64,000 nucleotides of DNA from Paenibacillus nuruki (GCF_001721045.1 NZ_MDER01000096.1:62001-126000); one strand, 5' to 3'. Shown: positions 19,440 to 30,087, counted from the first letter of the stretch. The notes: generated by a model not told the origin, from the sequence alone. Numbers and translations are program-made.

Positions 19440-20396
19440 TTATTGTCCCATAGATACAGGAGCATGAATTTGCTCCAAAATCTGCGCTACAATTCGTTCA
19501 GAACTCATGCGCTCCATCCGTGCTTCTGGACGTGGAAGTATACGATGTGGAATAACATAAGGAGCTAACTTCTTCACATCATCAGGGAGTACATAATCAC
19601 GATTCTGTATAAATGCATAGGCTTTGACAGCCATCATAAAGGATAATGTTGCACGTGGACTGGCTCCAAGTAATACCGATCCATGTTCACGTGTATGGCG
19701 AACTACACTTACTAAATAATCACTTACCGATTCATCCAAATGAATCTTACGAATCTCTTGTTGAATATCAGCGATATGTTGCATATCCGTAACAGGTTCT
19801 AAGCGATCCACCGGTTGTCCGGCAGCACCATGACGAAGCAAATTGCGTTCAGTCTGCTCATCTGGATACCCTAGTGTAATTTTCATCATAAAACGATCCA
19901 ATTGAGCTTCAGGCAACATGTATGTTCCTTCGAAATCAATCGGATTCTGTGTAGCACATAACATAAAAGGATGAGGCAATGGATGAGTCTCTCCATCTAC
20001 AGTGACACTGCGCTCTTCCATAACTTCTAATAAAGCGGATTGTGTCTTGGTCGTTGCACGATTAATTTCATCTGCAAGTAGAATGTTCGTCATTACTGGA
20101 CCTGGACGGAAATAAAACTGCTCATCCCGAGGATGAAAAATAGAAACACCTGTGATATCACTTGGCAAAATATCGGGATTACATTGAATACGACGATATT
20201 GACCACTCATTGATTTAGCAAGCGCTTTGATCATTTGTGTTTTACCTGTTCCCGGGACATCTTCTATGAGTACATGTCCTCCAGCAAGCAAAGCGGTAAG
20301 CAACAATTCGATTTCAAATGATTTGCCTAATATACAGGATTCTAGATTGGATCTTACAGCTGCAATGACTTCCATAGATTCTTTGCGTGCCGACAT
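19440..20396 (-). CDS. MoxR-family AAA+ ATPase
   Basis: 318 residues. Walker A is EDVPGTGKTQMIKALA (about 46-60), Walker B is LLADEINRATTKTQSALLE (about 107-125), and sensor 1 lies in MLCATQNPIDFEGTY. A C-terminal lid domain with VLLGASPRATL follows. MoxR ATPases act as chaperones for protein complex maturation. It is first in the operon, with TAGGAGGT upstream of the ATG. Transcription probably starts in the 220-base gap that separates it from the divergent aminopeptidase gene. Confidence 0.93.
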   Translation of the reverse strand: MSARKESMEVIAAVRSNLESCILGKSFEIELLLTALLAGGHVLIEDVPGTGKTQMIKALAKSMSGQYRRIQCNPDILPSDITGVSIFHPRDEQFYFRPGPVMTNILLADEINRATTKTQSALLEVMEERSVTVDGETHPLPHPFMLCATQNPIDFEGTYMLPEAQLDRFMMKITLGYPDEQTERNLLRHGAAGQPVDRLEPVTDMQHIADIQQEIRKIHLDESVSDYLVSVVRHTREHGSVLLGASPRATLSFMMAVKAYAFIQNRDYVLPDDVKKLAPYVIPHRILPRPEARMERMSSERIVAQILEQIHAPVSMGQ

Positions 20397-20617
20397 ATAT
20401 ATAAAACCTCCTACTTCTGGTTCATATTCTTATATAATGATGTAATGACTCTAACTTTGTTGAAAATGTGTATATAGTTATATTGTACATGAACGATAAG
20501 TCAGAGTCACTTCAATAGCTGATTACAATTTGAAGTCAGCGCGAATGATTGGACATTTTTCGACATGAAGTTCATACTGTATCAAAGAATAACACTGTTA
20601 AGGAGTGACCTACGTCA

Positions 20618-21691
20618 ATGGATAAGCAGACGCTTCAGATGTTTAAACAATTAACCGAATTCCCCGCAGTATCAGGGTTTGAAAGAGAACTTCGTCAATT
20701 TGTAAAAGAAAAAATGGAACCGTATACCGACGAATTTGTACAAGATCGATTAGGTAGTCTATTTGGTGTTATGCGTGGTGATGAAAATGGTCCTAAAATG
20801 ATGGTCGCTGGTCATTTTGATGAAGTTGGATTTATGACAACAGGCATCACTGATCAAGGTCTTATCCGTTTTCAACCGTTAGGCGGATGGTTCAGTCAAG
20901 TCGTGCTTGCTCAACGTCTACATATTATTACTGATCAAGGCCCTATCGTGGGAGTTGTTGGTTCTACCCCTACTCACTTACTTAGCCCGGAACAACGTAA
21001 CAAACCTGTAGATATCAAATCCATGTATATTGATATTGGTGCTGATGATCGTGCAGAAGCAGAACAAATGGGGTTACGTCCAGGACTGCAAATTGTACCG
21101 ATCTGTGAATTTACACCAATGGCTAATCCCAAAAAAATTATGGCAAAAGCTTGGGATAATCGCTATGGAGTCGGTCTAGCGATTGAATTATTACAAGCTC
21201 TTCATGGAGAAAAGCTTGGTGGGACTTTGTATTCTGGCGCAACTGTGCAAGAAGAATTGGGATTACGTGGTGCACGTACTGCTGCACAATTGATTCAACC
21301 AGATCTATTTTTCGGACTTGACTGTAGTGCGGCTAACGATATGACAGGCGATCGCAATGCATTCGGTCATTTGGGTAAAGGTGCATTATTACGTATTTAT
21401 GATCCAACTATGTTTACCCACCGGGGTATAGTTGAATATATTCAAGATACTGCAAGTACACACCAGATTCCAGTACAGTATTTCATTTCTGCTGGTGGTA
21501 CAGATGCAGGTCAAGTTCATGTCAGCGGAACAGGTGTACCTTCAGCTATTATCGGTATTTGCGGACGGTATATCCATACTTCATCTTCTATTATTCATAC
21601 CGATGATTATGATGCTGCCAAAGAATTGCTCATTAAATTGGTAAAAGGGATGAATCATTCTACCTATCGTACCATTTTGGATCGAGCTTAA
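20618..21691 (+). CDS. M42-family aminopeptidase
   Basis: 357-residue peptidase of the M42 glutamyl-aminopeptidase/TET group. Metal and catalytic residues can be placed: His and Asp in GHFDEVG (about 65-67), Asp in AWDNRYG (about 181), Glu-Glu in VQEELGLRG (about 212-213), Asp in FFGLDCS (about 235) and His in RYIHTSSS (about 321). These enzymes form large dodecameric cytoplasmic particles and trim peptides. The ATG follows AAGGAGTGACCTACGTCA. The gene stands alone, divergent from moxR, with a terminator behind it. Confidence 0.92.
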   Translation: MDKQTLQMFKQLTEFPAVSGFERELRQFVKEKMEPYTDEFVQDRLGSLFGVMRGDENGPKMMVAGHFDEVGFMTTGITDQGLIRFQPLGGWFSQVVLAQRLHIITDQGPIVGVVGSTPTHLLSPEQRNKPVDIKSMYIDIGADDRAEAEQMGLRPGLQIVPICEFTPMANPKKIMAKAWDNRYGVGLAIELLQALHGEKLGGTLYSGATVQEELGLRGARTAAQLIQPDLFFGLDCSAANDMTGDRNAFGHLGKGALLRIYDPTMFTHRGIVEYIQDTASTHQIPVQYFISAGGTDAGQVHVSGTGVPSAIIGICGRYIHTSSSIIHTDDYDAAKELLIKLVKGMNHSTYRTILDRA

Positions 21692-21743
21692 TCTATCGAA
21701 TGATCATGATTATTCCTATGTTTTTACTTTAATGATACGTAAA

Positions 21744-21793
21744 TATCCGGTTGCCAGATCTCTTAATAGGAGAAAAGTAACCGGATTTTTTTA
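21744..21793 (+). terminator. Terminator of the M42 peptidase gene
   Basis: TATCCGGTT (about 21744-21752) pairs with AACCGGAT (21779-21786), followed by seven T. The rest of 21692-21999 holds the leader of the first beta-helix gene, in which I can place no convincing promoter. Confidence 0.8.
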
Positions 21794-21999
21794 TACATTT
21801 CTTTCTTTTCAAAGTGATTTATATACTAAATAACTACCAATTCGTCCCGACTTTTTCTTCGCTTAATCTACATCACTCGCCATTTTCAGTGCATAAATGA
21901 GACTTTGCAAACGAACGGTTTAACCCTATCGGCACATGTAATCTAGTGATATACCATTTATAATAAGCAACAAAATAGATAGATAAAAGGAGAGAACTA

Positions 22000-24450
22000 A
22001 TGAATTTAAAGACTGTACTGTACCAAAAATGGTCTAAAAATCTGATGTTATTGACTGTATTTTTGATGCCTCTAAGTTCGTTTATCTACTCGGTACCTGT
22101 CACTGCGGAAGAAAGTTCTGCATCTAACAGCGAATCGACTCTGTCCAATCTGTCTACAGTGACTCAAAATGTATATGTGTCTCCTAAAGGTAGTGACTTC
22201 TTAGGATCAGGGACTCTACAGGCTCCTTATCGTACCCTTCCCAAAGTTCGCTCTGTTTTGCGGGATACGTATGCTGAACGACCGGCTGGCGGAACAACAA
22301 TCTGGTTGCGAGAAGGCGAATATGAATTGTCTTCTACATTAGAATTAAATGAACTGGATTCAGGTACAGCTGACAGACCAGTGACATATCGCAACTATCC
22401 TAATGAACAAGCAGTGATTACGACTGCCAAAACAATTGATCCCACACGTTGGAAACCGCTTAATTCTGAAGCGGCAGCTCGTGTTCATCCGGCGGTCTAT
22501 GCTGATCAATTAGTCGAATTGGATGTACAATCGTTAGAACTCAAAAATACGTCTGGGTTCCCGGGAGGGACTTCGTTTACAAAAGAATGGGGTATTGTCG
22601 ATCTGATTGTAGATGGCGTACGAGAACCGATCTCTCAATGGCCTAATCCTCAGCAAAAAATAGGCAAAAATCGGGTGGGCTGGGTAACGATGAATGGTTC
22701 GGCTGATCCTCAATCTTTTTATTACGGTGAAGGTGGACAACCAAAAGATGGAATAACCACAGATGAAGTGAATGCCGATCAGACCGATCGTACTGCACGC
22801 TGGCAACGATCTATCGAACAAGGTCATGATCTGTATCTCAAAGGATTCTGGCGTACTGATTTTGACCCTGTTACTAGCAAAGTAGAAAGTATTGATAATA
22901 CACGTCATACGATTCGTTTAGTTGATATCCCAGAAGGCGGAATGGGTTCCAAATGGAGTAAAGATGCTCCTGTAGCTGATTCTACAGGGACAGGGACAAC
23001 TACATCTACAACTCTCTCTACTCCCCTGCCAGCTCAGTCTCCTGTAACTATTCACGGGGATACGTATGTTACACAAGATGTCTATGTAACCGATGACGTT
23101 TATCATGCGCCCCTGTTTCCTGAGCCATTGCTAACTGCTACTTCTGTTACATATCAAGTGTATCGGGTGGGGACAGGAACCGAAGAATGGCAAGCACTGA
23201 ACCTGTTGGATGAGATTGATACGCCGGGAGAATGGGCTTTGGATTTTAAGGATCAGAAAATCTATTATTATCCTGATGGCGATATCAACAAACAGAATAT
23301 TATTATTGCTGATCGTACAGGCCCTATTATCAAATTAAATAATGCTTCGTATCTGAACTTTGTCGGTCTGACGATTGAAGGTGGTTTAAATAACGGTATC
23401 GAGATGCAAAGTTCTCATCATATTTCACTGGATAACAATACGATTCGTAATATCGGTGGTGGTGGAATTCTCGATTATTATGGTCATGACAATCGGATAC
23501 AAAATAATACCATCTATGAAACAGGAAGTTTTGGGATCAGTATTGGATATGCAGGGAATCGAGATACATTGACGCCTGCTCATTCATGGATCACCAACAA
23601 TCATATCCATAACACAGGTACACTGATTGCTTTGGAAGGATTAATTATTACGCAGTCGATCGGAATGACGATCAATCATAATCTAATCCATGATGTGCCT
23701 AAGCATGGTATACGCTATGTGTATAATAATGATCTGCTTTTCGAATATAATGAGCTTCATCATATCTCGCTTGAAGATGGAGATGCAGGAGCTTTCTATA
23801 CCGCTCAAGACTGGACTTCATACGGTAATGTATTACGTTATAACTATGTACATGATAGCCCGCGGGCAAATGGATTCTATGCAGATGACGGGGATAGCGG
23901 AGATACATTTACCAACAATATTGTCTCAGGAGTATCCAAAGCATTTCTGTTTGGCGGAGGTCATCATAATCGAGCTACAGGCAATCTGATTATTAATGCC
24001 ACATCTGGTATTCAGATTGATGATCGCGGTATTGCACGCAAATATACAGCAGACAGTACTCATGCAGAACAATTAATTGCTAAGAACCCTTCTACCGGGC
24101 CTTGGAAAGAGTATGGTCGTGTGCTGGCAGATACGTATGGATATGATACGAATCTATGGAAAAACATGTTGAATCCAAAATGGCATCCTGAATACCCGAA
24201 TGGGACTCATTTCAAAGATAATGCTATTGTTCAATCCGGTACACTGGTTATCCCTAAAAAAGGGGCTGTTATTATCCAAAACAACCCAAGAATCACAAAT
24301 ACTCAATCGGCTGGACTGAATCCGAATACAACAAATGGATTCTACACTCAAAATCCTACGATTTTGGCTATCTTTCCAAATATCAATACCATTTATCCAC
24401 AGATTGGATTGCAAAAAGGAGAGGTTATCTCTACCTCCTCTTCTGATTGA
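22000..24450 (+). CDS. Secreted right-handed beta-helix protein, paralogue A
   Basis: 816 residues with AAAGGAGAG before the ATG. An N-terminal signal peptide ends near VTA (about residue 36). The N-terminal part has the YVSPKGSD...GTLQAPYRTL opening of many right-handed beta-helix enzymes. A conserved block GSADPQSFYYGEGG and GHDLYLKGFWRTD follows, then a Thr-rich linker of about 65 residues, then DEIDTPGEWALDFKDQKIYYYP and the helix coils with repeated NN/HN turns (about 440-700). Acidic candidates are Asp in DAGAFYTAQDW and in YADDGDSGD. It lacks the C-terminal YR...RA.SGG..NH tail of B, C and E and ends in Ser/Thr/Asp. It is similar to GH141-type proteins, but activity is not shown. Confidence 0.82.
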   Translation: MNLKTVLYQKWSKNLMLLTVFLMPLSSFIYSVPVTAEESSASNSESTLSNLSTVTQNVYVSPKGSDFLGSGTLQAPYRTLPKVRSVLRDTYAERPAGGTTIWLREGEYELSSTLELNELDSGTADRPVTYRNYPNEQAVITTAKTIDPTRWKPLNSEAAARVHPAVYADQLVELDVQSLELKNTSGFPGGTSFTKEWGIVDLIVDGVREPISQWPNPQQKIGKNRVGWVTMNGSADPQSFYYGEGGQPKDGITTDEVNADQTDRTARWQRSIEQGHDLYLKGFWRTDFDPVTSKVESIDNTRHTIRLVDIPEGGMGSKWSKDAPVADSTGTGTTTSTTLSTPLPAQSPVTIHGDTYVTQDVYVTDDVYHAPLFPEPLLTATSVTYQVYRVGTGTEEWQALNLLDEIDTPGEWALDFKDQKIYYYPDGDINKQNIIIADRTGPIIKLNNASYLNFVGLTIEGGLNNGIEMQSSHHISLDNNTIRNIGGGGILDYYGHDNRIQNNTIYETGSFGISIGYAGNRDTLTPAHSWITNNHIHNTGTLIALEGLIITQSIGMTINHNLIHDVPKHGIRYVYNNDLLFEYNELHHISLEDGDAGAFYTAQDWTSYGNVLRYNYVHDSPRANGFYADDGDSGDTFTNNIVSGVSKAFLFGGGHHNRATGNLIINATSGIQIDDRGIARKYTADSTHAEQLIAKNPSTGPWKEYGRVLADTYGYDTNLWKNMLNPKWHPEYPNGTHFKDNAIVQSGTLVIPKKGAVIIQNNPRITNTQSAGLNPNTTNGFYTQNPTILAIFPNINTIYPQIGLQKGEVISTSSSD

Positions 24451-24486
24451 TAGATCCTATTTAGGTTAAAAAAATACCTTCTCAAT

Positions 24487-24538
24487 CCAAATAGCCAAAA
24501 GTTTCAGACATTGATCTGAGACTTTTGGCTATTTTCTT
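24487..24538 (+). terminator. Terminator behind paralogue A
   Basis: Long perfect arms AAATAGCCAAAAGT (24489-24502) and ACTTTTGGCTATTT (24521-24534) with further pairing TTCAG/CTGAG inside, followed by TTCTTAT. Confidence 0.87.
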
Positions 24539-24651
24539 ATGTCCTATATAGCTATCGGGGCTATTGCTTGCTGACTGAATAGGAAGGACATACTAATATA
24601 ATTTGATTTTCTATCGCAATAGATACCTTCAAGAATGAGACATTAAGGCGG

Positions 24652-24680
24652 TTATCAGTTGTTGGAACATATACTATACT
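24652..24680 (+). promoter_or_regulatory. Candidate promoter of paralogue B
   Basis: TTATCA (24652-24657), a 17-base spacer and TATACT (24675-24680). It would give a leader of about 310 bases before the ATG of paralogue B. Confidence 0.45.
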
Positions 24681-24694
24681 GAGGGTGGCTAAAG

Positions 24695-24830
24695 AAACAC
24701 CAACACTTTCAATTTATTCTTCTATCTATCTCTTCTACTTCTTCCCACTCTTTATTCTACTACTTAACCTACTTGTTTACGTTATCCCTACTTCATTACA
24801 TTTTGCTTTCCTTGATCTTCTTTCTAATAC
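24695..24830 (+). other. G-depleted pyrimidine-rich leader of paralogue B
   Basis: Counting directly, this 136-base stretch has only four G (24775, 24781, 24805, 24814) and none in the first 80 bases; it is made of C, T and A. It holds no ORF. In RNA it would be almost unstructured and resembles the C-rich, G-poor composition of Rho utilisation sites. The rest of the 546-base gap up to 24996 shows nothing else I can name. Confidence 0.5.
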
Positions 24831-24996
24831 GAGTATACCGAAAGTTGAGATCACGGATTAATCCAATACTATATCTGACCTAATAACCCTACTCAATTAT
24901 AAGAAAACAGCTACAGTTAGCCATCTTAGAGTACATCTATTCGTTCATCATTTATTTGATAACAATAGCATTCAGGATATTTAGGAGGAAAATATA

Positions 24997-27450
24997 ATGG
25001 TAACAACTACGAAATGGGTAGCATGGATACTTTCACTGAGTCTTATGATTACTCTTCTACCAACAGGGCAAACCAGTTATGCTGCAACAAATCAAATGCT
25101 TAGTAGTGGTAACACAGTTGCAACTAACGTTAATCTATACGTCGATCCAACAGGAAATGATACAACAGGGACAGGCACTAAATTAGCACCTTTCAAATCA
25201 TTATTCAAAGCTAGATCAACGATTCGTGCTTACAAAGGCAATTTACCAGCAGGTGGTGTTACCGTCTGGGTCAAAGGCGGAACATATAATCTAGCTACAA
25301 CATTCGATCTCAATGCTCAAGATTCAGGAACACCCGATAAACCTGTTATTTATCGCACGTACCCGGGAGAGACGGTTACCTTAACAACAGGTAAAGGCAT
25401 TGATCCTACATCATGGCAACCTTTAAGTGCAGATGCAGCGGCACGTGTTAATCCTTCTATTCAACCAAGTAAACTACGCGAGCTAGATGTAGCTTCGCTC
25501 AATATACAGAATATTGCTGGCTTTGCAGGAGGTACAACATTTACAGAACAATGGGGTATTGTTGATCTGATCGTAGATGGTATTAGACAACCGATCTCTC
25601 AATGGCCGAATGAAAATCAAAACATCGCATCAAATCGTGCAGGTTGGGTCACTATGAATGGATCCGCAGACTCCAAATCCTTTTATTATGGTGAAGGCGG
25701 TATTCCAGAGAACGGAATTACAGACGATGAAGTCAATCAAGACGGTACCAATCGTATTCAGCGCTGGAAAGCTTCCATGGCTAAAGGGCATGATCTGTAT
25801 CTCAAAGGATTCTGGAGAACAGCATGGAGCCCTGTAACGAGTAAAGTAGGCGCTATCTACCCTAACGATCATATTATTTCTCTATATGATATTCCAAGTG
25901 GCGGTATGGGAGATAAATTTAGCAAAACGGTTGTTACAACCAACACACTCAAAAGTTCAACGGTCAGTATAGATGTTTATCGTCCTAATCTAATGTCTTC
26001 TGCTTCAGTACAAAAAGATGTGTATACTCCAGCATTTTCTGTTCCAAGTGCTAATGTGAACCTCTTCAATGTGACTGCTAGTGTCTATGGATTGGCTAAC
26101 GATGAACCTTTTATTCCAGATACAAGTGTGAGCTATAGAGTTGGCACAGGGAAAGAAGAATGGAAAGCTATTAATTATTTAGATGAAATCGATGTTCCTG
26201 GGGAATGGGCACTTGATTTTAAAGACGGAAAAATTTATTACTATCCTACAGGTGATCTTACTAAACAGATGATTACCTTATCGGATAACAAAGCATCTAT
26301 TATCAAAATGAGTGACGCTTCTTATATTCAATGGCTTGGATTTACGGTTGAAGGTGGTATGGGTAACGGCATCGAGATGCAACGTTCTCATCATATGAAG
26401 CTTGCTGGAAATACAGTCTGTTATGTAACAGGCACAGGTATTGTTGATTACTACGGCAATAACAATCTGATCCAAAGTAATGATGTATTTGAAATTGGAG
26501 CTGCCGGTATCTCTATGGGGTACTCAGGAGATCGTACTACTTTGACAGCATCCAATTCTAGAATCAATAACAATCATATTTCAAATATCGGCACATTGAT
26601 TAGTCTTGAAGGTATCGTGATTCGCGAATCTGTAGGGATTAAAGTCGATCATAATCTTATTCATGATACACCCAAAGCGGCAGTTAAGTATACTTCAGAT
26701 AACAACCTGTTGTTTGAGTATAATGAAATTCATAATACGTCTTTAGTTGAAAGTGATTCCGGTGCTTTTTACACACCACAAGACTGGACTTCTTATGGAA
26801 ATGTACTCCGTTATAACTTTATTCATCATAACAAACGGTCTCATGGATTCTATTTTGATGATGGAGATAGCGGTGATATTGTCAGCAAAAATATTATTCA
26901 ACAATCTCAAATCGCTTTTATCATGGGCGGTGGACACGATAATCTAGCGCAAAATAACCTGATTATCGCTTCTAGAGCAGCAGGACAAATTGATGATCGT
27001 GGTATTACACGTGGATATACGGCTACAAGCACGTATGCTCAGAATTTGATTAGCAAAAATCCGACTTCTGGCGCATGGCTACAGTACGGTAAAGATTTGA
27101 AAGCAACTTATGGCTACACTACTAATCTATGGGCAGATATTCTTAACCCTGAATGGCATCCTGAATATCCAAACGGTTCTTCGATTTCCAATAATGTATT
27201 TGTACAAACAGGCGCAGTCACTACACCTAAAAAAGGATCTTTTACTGTAGCGAACAATGTGATTCTAAATACGATCGCGGATGCTCAATTTTATAATGCT
27301 AACACAATGGATTATCGTACCAATAATGCAAGTATTCTGAGCAAATTTACAGATTTAAATACGATTTTCCCACAGATCGGATTATCTCAAGATGAGTATA
27401 GAGTGCAAGTCGTTTCTAGATCAGCATCAGGCGGAATGAGTAATCATTAA
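24997..27450 (+). CDS. Secreted right-handed beta-helix protein, paralogue B
   Basis: 817 residues with TTAGGAGG ten bases before the ATG. The signal peptide ends near SYA (about residue 30). The domain order equals that of paralogue A: NLYVDPTGND opening, GGTTFTEQWGIVDLIVDG, GSADSKSFYYGEGGIPENG, GHDLYLKGFWRTAWSPVTSKV, a linker of about 73 residues, GEWALDFKDGKIYYYP, then helix coils. Acidic candidates are Asp in DSGAFYTPQDW and YFDDGDSGD. The C-terminus YRVQVVSRSASGGMSNH is the tail shared with C and E. The linker contains QKDVYTPA, which resembles a DVY motif in the linkers of A and E. Likely exported and sugar-active; the substrate is unknown. Confidence 0.82.
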   Translation: MVTTTKWVAWILSLSLMITLLPTGQTSYAATNQMLSSGNTVATNVNLYVDPTGNDTTGTGTKLAPFKSLFKARSTIRAYKGNLPAGGVTVWVKGGTYNLATTFDLNAQDSGTPDKPVIYRTYPGETVTLTTGKGIDPTSWQPLSADAAARVNPSIQPSKLRELDVASLNIQNIAGFAGGTTFTEQWGIVDLIVDGIRQPISQWPNENQNIASNRAGWVTMNGSADSKSFYYGEGGIPENGITDDEVNQDGTNRIQRWKASMAKGHDLYLKGFWRTAWSPVTSKVGAIYPNDHIISLYDIPSGGMGDKFSKTVVTTNTLKSSTVSIDVYRPNLMSSASVQKDVYTPAFSVPSANVNLFNVTASVYGLANDEPFIPDTSVSYRVGTGKEEWKAINYLDEIDVPGEWALDFKDGKIYYYPTGDLTKQMITLSDNKASIIKMSDASYIQWLGFTVEGGMGNGIEMQRSHHMKLAGNTVCYVTGTGIVDYYGNNNLIQSNDVFEIGAAGISMGYSGDRTTLTASNSRINNNHISNIGTLISLEGIVIRESVGIKVDHNLIHDTPKAAVKYTSDNNLLFEYNEIHNTSLVESDSGAFYTPQDWTSYGNVLRYNFIHHNKRSHGFYFDDGDSGDIVSKNIIQQSQIAFIMGGGHDNLAQNNLIIASRAAGQIDDRGITRGYTATSTYAQNLISKNPTSGAWLQYGKDLKATYGYTTNLWADILNPEWHPEYPNGSSISNNVFVQTGAVTTPKKGSFTVANNVILNTIADAQFYNANTMDYRTNNASILSKFTDLNTIFPQIGLSQDEYRVQVVSRSASGGMSNH

Positions 27451-27552
27451 AATGAATAGGAATTTCCATATTATTGTGAACTTTTTATGAATACAGTAGG
27501 TCTACCCTTTCCACTCCTCCTACTAATGATTCATAAAAATAACTTTTATTCC

Positions 27553-27594
27553 GGGGATAATTAGTAACTAAATATCTTAATTATCCCCTCTTTT
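27553..27594 (+). terminator. Terminator behind paralogue B
   Basis: GGGGATAATTA (27553-27563) and TAATTATCCCC (27578-27588) pair perfectly and are followed by TCTTTTAT. The remaining gap up to 27771 is AT-rich leader of paralogue C with nothing else recognisable. Confidence 0.8.
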
Positions 27595-27771
27595 ATCAAA
27601 AAAAGTCGATTTTTCACTTAAATTAACCAAATTTATCTATAACCATTACAAAATGGGCAAAAGTATCCGACAAAGTAACTAGTGAGCCTAATTCGATAAT
27701 TATAAAACCAAATATCCAATTCTAATACAACTATAGGTAAACCATATTACAGTATGAAAGGATGTTTTATA

Positions 27772-30087
27772 ATGTTCAGAAAGACACCGTTAGCCATGTT
27801 AATGGTGATAACTACACTAGTTGTAAGTACTTTGTTATCACCAAGTTCCGCTTTTGCAGATCGTACCGTAAATGGAACTGTTGTTACCCTAAGTAGTGGA
27901 GCAACGACCAATACAGGTCTCAATATCTATGTAGATGGTTCTGTAGCAACTGCTGGAACAGGGACAAAAGATGCTCCCTTCAAAACACTGATCGAAGCTA
28001 GAAATGCGATTCGTGCTAAAAAAGGAGTTTTACCTGTTGGAGGAATTACAGTATGGGTCAAGGGCGGCACATACAAATTCACTTCTACAATGGATATGAA
28101 TGCTTCTGATTCTGGAGCACCTGGTAAATCAATCGTTTATCGTACCTATCCTGGAGAGAAAGTTATTCTTTCTAACGGTACATCTGTTGATCCTACCCTT
28201 TGGAAACCTTTAAATAGTGAAGCACAATCCAGAGTTAATCCAAAAGTCAGTGCAAGCAAGCTAGTTGAACTGGATGTAAAAGCTTTAGGGCTTACCAATA
28301 TTAACAGCTTTCCTGGAGGCAATTCATTCTCCGATAAATGGGGCATTATTGATCTGATTGTCGATCATGAACGTCAACCGATCTCACAATGGCCGAATCC
28401 CGGCGAAATGGCTGGTTCCAAACGGGCTGGTTGGACAACAGCTAACGGTTCCGCGGATGCTAAATCTTTTTACTACGGTGAAAATGGAATCCCGACAGAT
28501 GGTAAGACTGATGATGAATTAAATGCAGATGGAACCAATCGTTCCGAGCGTTGGGCTGCTTCTGTGAATGCAGGACATGCTCTCTACCTTCAAGGCTTCT
28601 GGAGAACGGTCTGGAGCCCTGTGACAAGCAAAGTACAAAGTATTGATAATGCAGAAGGCAGTATTTCTTTGTTAGACACCCCTACAGGCGGTATGGGTTC
28701 CAAATGGAGTAAAGATATTGCTAACTCTAACCCTGTTTACCGTACAGGTGATGGAACAGAAGAATGGCGTGCAGTGAACTATCTAGATGAGATTGATGTT
28801 CCTGGCGAATGGGCACTTGATTTCAAAGATGGCAAAGTATACTACTACCCTGATGGCGATATCAAAACAAAAGATGTAGAAATCGCTGATAATGCTACAC
28901 CTATCATCAAAATGTATGCGACGTCCTACCTTCAATTGCTAGGCTTCCAATTAGAAGATAGCATGAGTAACGGGATTGAAATGCAAAAAACGCACCATAT
29001 TACAATTGCAGGTAATACGATCTTAAACGTAAGTGGTGGCGGTATTGTCGATTACTATGGCAGTTACAATTTGATCAAAAGTAATGATATTTACGATACA
29101 GGTGAATTCGGAATAAGTCTTGGTTATGCAGGTGATCGCACAACGACATTTACCAAATCCAATACACGTGTAACCAATAATCATATTCATCATACTGGTC
29201 TACTTTCTCACCTTGCAGGTATTATCGTACGGGATTCCAATAATGTATGGGTCGATCATAACTTGATCCATGATGTTCCCAAAGATGGTATTCGTTATGT
29301 AAGCAGTACAAATCTAACCTTTGAATTTAATGAAATTCATAATGCTGCTCTAGTTGAAAGTGATACAGGAGCTTTCTATACAGCTCAAGACTGGACTTCA
29401 TACGGAAATGATCTTCGTTACAACTTTATTCATAACAATGTACGTGCCAACGGATTCTATGTGGATGGCGGCGATGCAGGCGATAACTTCTACAACAATA
29501 TTATTCAAGGCTCTGATCGTGCATTCCAATTTAACGGTCATCATAATATTGGTCGTAACAATGTCGTGGTTGCTTCTTCCAAAGTACAGATCGAAAATCG
29601 TAGTGATGTACTCACAACTGATGTGGTAGCAAATGCGATTATGACGAAAAGTTATGGAGTCGGCAGTAGCTTTGCAGATGGATTGCGTGCTAAAAATCCT
29701 TCATCCGGTGTCTGGGCAGGCTTTGCAAGTGAGCTCAAAACACGTTACGGATACACGGATAATTTGTGGACAGATATCCTGAATGCTAACTGGCATCCAG
29801 AGTACTCTAATGGTTCCAAATTAGTAGATAATGCATTCGTTCAAGTCAATAGTATTATCAAACCCAAACTTGGAAATATCACTGTTGAAAAAAATAACAT
29901 TCTGTCTAAAGTAGCAGATGCAAGCTTCTTCAATTACGGTCAAATGGACTTGCGTACTAACAACAGACAAATTCTTGAGAAATTCCCGAATTTGAATAGT
30001 ATTTTCCCTCAAATTGGATTGCAACAAGATATGTATCGTATCCGTGTGGTAACTCGTGCAGAGACAGGCGGATTCACCAATCACTAA
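27772..30087 (+). CDS. Secreted right-handed beta-helix protein, paralogue C
   Basis: 771 residues from ATG 27772, which has AAAGGA nine bases upstream; an in-frame ATG at 27754 precedes that site and would spoil the signal peptide start. The signal peptide MFRKTPLAML... ends at AFA (about residue 31). Domain order is as in B, but the linker between GGMGSKWSKD and YRTGDGTEEW is only about eight residues, the shortest of the set. Helix coils include GGGIVDYYG, DTGAFYTAQDW and YVDGGDAGD. The third residue of the last motif is Gly where A and B have a second Asp. The tail YRIRVVTRAETGGFTNH is complete. Confidence 0.82.
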   Translation: MFRKTPLAMLMVITTLVVSTLLSPSSAFADRTVNGTVVTLSSGATTNTGLNIYVDGSVATAGTGTKDAPFKTLIEARNAIRAKKGVLPVGGITVWVKGGTYKFTSTMDMNASDSGAPGKSIVYRTYPGEKVILSNGTSVDPTLWKPLNSEAQSRVNPKVSASKLVELDVKALGLTNINSFPGGNSFSDKWGIIDLIVDHERQPISQWPNPGEMAGSKRAGWTTANGSADAKSFYYGENGIPTDGKTDDELNADGTNRSERWAASVNAGHALYLQGFWRTVWSPVTSKVQSIDNAEGSISLLDTPTGGMGSKWSKDIANSNPVYRTGDGTEEWRAVNYLDEIDVPGEWALDFKDGKVYYYPDGDIKTKDVEIADNATPIIKMYATSYLQLLGFQLEDSMSNGIEMQKTHHITIAGNTILNVSGGGIVDYYGSYNLIKSNDIYDTGEFGISLGYAGDRTTTFTKSNTRVTNNHIHHTGLLSHLAGIIVRDSNNVWVDHNLIHDVPKDGIRYVSSTNLTFEFNEIHNAALVESDTGAFYTAQDWTSYGNDLRYNFIHNNVRANGFYVDGGDAGDNFYNNIIQGSDRAFQFNGHHNIGRNNVVVASSKVQIENRSDVLTTDVVANAIMTKSYGVGSSFADGLRAKNPSSGVWAGFASELKTRYGYTDNLWTDILNANWHPEYSNGSKLVDNAFVQVNSIIKPKLGNITVEKNNILSKVADASFFNYGQMDLRTNNRQILEKFPNLNSIFPQIGLQQDMYRIRVVTRAETGGFTNH

